A stretch of DNA of 39,105 bases, from NCBI GenBank assembly GCA_005792545.1, contig SXRM01000387.1, positions 1 through 39,105 of the forward strand. The letters are read 5' to 3'. The notes beneath the pieces are model-generated. The model was not told the DNA's origin and did not search any database. It was given only the letters and a program-made list of their open reading frames with translations. Each line of letters starts with the position of its first letter. The stretch's first letter is position 1. The translations under genes were made by a program, and so were the position numbers. The DNA is from Pseudomonadota bacterium (GTDB lineage: Bacteria > Myxococcota_A > UBA9042). This document shows, piece by piece, positions 38,572-39,105 of the stretch.

Positions 38572-39105
38572 ATGTTGACTGTTTCCGAAGTCAGTAAGAC
38601 CTACGCCGGCAAGAAGCTGTTCATCGACGTGTCGACCGCATTCGCGCCCGGCAACCGCTACGGCCTGTCCGGGCCAAATGGCGCGGGCAAGTCCACTTTC
38701 ATGAAAATCCTGGACGGCGGACTCGATCCAGACCGGGGCACGGTGTCGCGGCCACGCAAGACGGCATTCCTCAAGCAAGATCACACCTTGTACGACGATC
38801 ACACGGCCATCGACACCGTGATGATGGGCAACGCTGCGCTGTGGCAGGCGCTGCAGGCGCAAAAGGTCATCTACGAGTCAGGCGATCACGGCGACGAAGC
38901 CGGCATGAAGCTGGCCGAGCTCGAGGGTGTCATCGCCGAAGAAAATGGCTACATGGCCGAGTCCGAAGCCGAAGAACTGCTGCAGGGCCTGGGTCTGGAC
39001 CAGGACAAGGCGCAGTTGCCGATGCGCGAGCTGTCCGGCGGCTTCAAGCTTCGGGTGCTGCTCGCGCAAGCGCTGTTCGGCCAACCCGACTGCCTGCTGC
39101 TCGAC
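38572..39105 (+). CDS. ABC-F family ATPase, YbiT-like (3' end outside window)
   Basis: Cytoplasmic ribosome-associated ATPase of the ABC-F class, with two ABC cassettes and no membrane part; such proteins resolve stalled ribosomes or give antibiotic resistance. Only the first 178 residues are present. Walker A is G-P-N-G-A-G-K-S-T (34-42), then F-M-K-I-L-D-G-G, the Q-loop region L-K-Q-D-H, the E-E-N-G-Y-M-A-E-S-E-A-E-E-L-L segment, signature L-S-G-G-F-K-L-R-V-L-L-A-Q-A-L-F and the beginning of Walker B (C-L-L-L-D) at the window edge. The N-R-Y-G-L-S-G-P and K-L-R-V-L-L-A-Q blocks recall E. coli YbiT rather than EttA or Uup. No clear Shine-Dalgarno is seen next to the ATG. Confidence 0.92.
   Translation, partial: MLTVSEVSKTYAGKKLFIDVSTAFAPGNRYGLSGPNGAGKSTFMKILDGGLDPDRGTVSRPRKTAFLKQDHTLYDDHTAIDTVMMGNAALWQALQAQKVIYESGDHGDEAGMKLAELEGVIAEENGYMAESEAEELLQGLGLDQDKAQLPMRELSGGFKLRVLLAQALFGQPDCLLLD

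Noticed and set aside
1-39105. tRNA genes, CRISPR arrays, insertion sequences or a prophage
   Set aside because: No cloverleaf, spaced direct repeats, transposase, integrase or phage structural gene was recognised on either strand.

Overview
The window is about 39 kb of GC-rich DNA that is almost entirely coding. The organism is most likely a member of the Myxococcota (the old Deltaproteobacteria) or a close relative. Pointers to this are a run of very large lipoproteins with Ala/Asp/Thr-rich tethers, IPT/TIG and IgGFc-binding-like domains and cysteine-rich inserts with a D-C-D-D-K-D-P-C-T type motif, an abundance of FHA domains, an NtrC-type regulator, and a divergent RpoH-like sigma factor. 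No tRNA, rRNA, insertion sequence or CRISPR array was seen.

Layout. 1-742 (+) is the 3' end of nadB. 749-14809 (-) is a tight run: an IgGFc-binding-like lipoprotein, a 1422-residue IPT/propeller lipoprotein, two further propeller lipoproteins, a fifth unrelated lipoprotein and a class I glutamine amidotransferase. Gaps are 16, 39, -4, 27 and 18 bases. Upstream in the same direction lies an RpoH-like sigma factor (14965-15972). 16269-21234 (+) is a second run: a DUF1844 protein, an NtrC-type response regulator with broken ATPase motifs, a Ycf46-like AAA+ protein, gpsA and rimM. The last three overlap at stop/start codons. 21318-22813 (+) is a cobalamin riboswitch followed by two small secreted or lipid-anchored proteins with no transporter gene. 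22820-24916 (-) is an exported M3 metallopeptidase. 25148-28765 (+) holds an FHA-CpaF fusion and a membrane protein with two FHA domains. 28800-35907 (-) reads, in transcription order, xseB, tlyA, a polyprenyl-phosphate type GT2, asnB, a ROK-fold protein without kinase residues, a CDF transporter and a thioredoxin/TPR lipoprotein. 36001-39105 (+) holds ribonuclease D, a PHB-depolymerase-like esterase and the start of a YbiT-type ABC-F gene.

How the parts may work together. The large lipoprotein run looks like one co-expressed set of envelope proteins built on repeat scaffolds for binding. The GT2-asnB-ROK run suggests modification of a lipid-linked sugar or other surface glycan. The riboswitch ties its two surface proteins to B12 status, so they may take part in B12 capture. 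A recurring theme is proteins that keep a fold but have lost the canonical active-site residues: the NtrC-type regulator, the CpaF-like motor and the ROK protein.

Best candidates for something new are the riboswitch-controlled orphan surface-protein pair with a visible L5-L13 kissing loop, the NtrC-type regulator without the Walker A lysine, GAFTGA or sensor I, the FHA-CpaF pseudo-motor, and the asnB-coupled ROK pseudokinase. All calls were made by reading the sequence; no searches were run.
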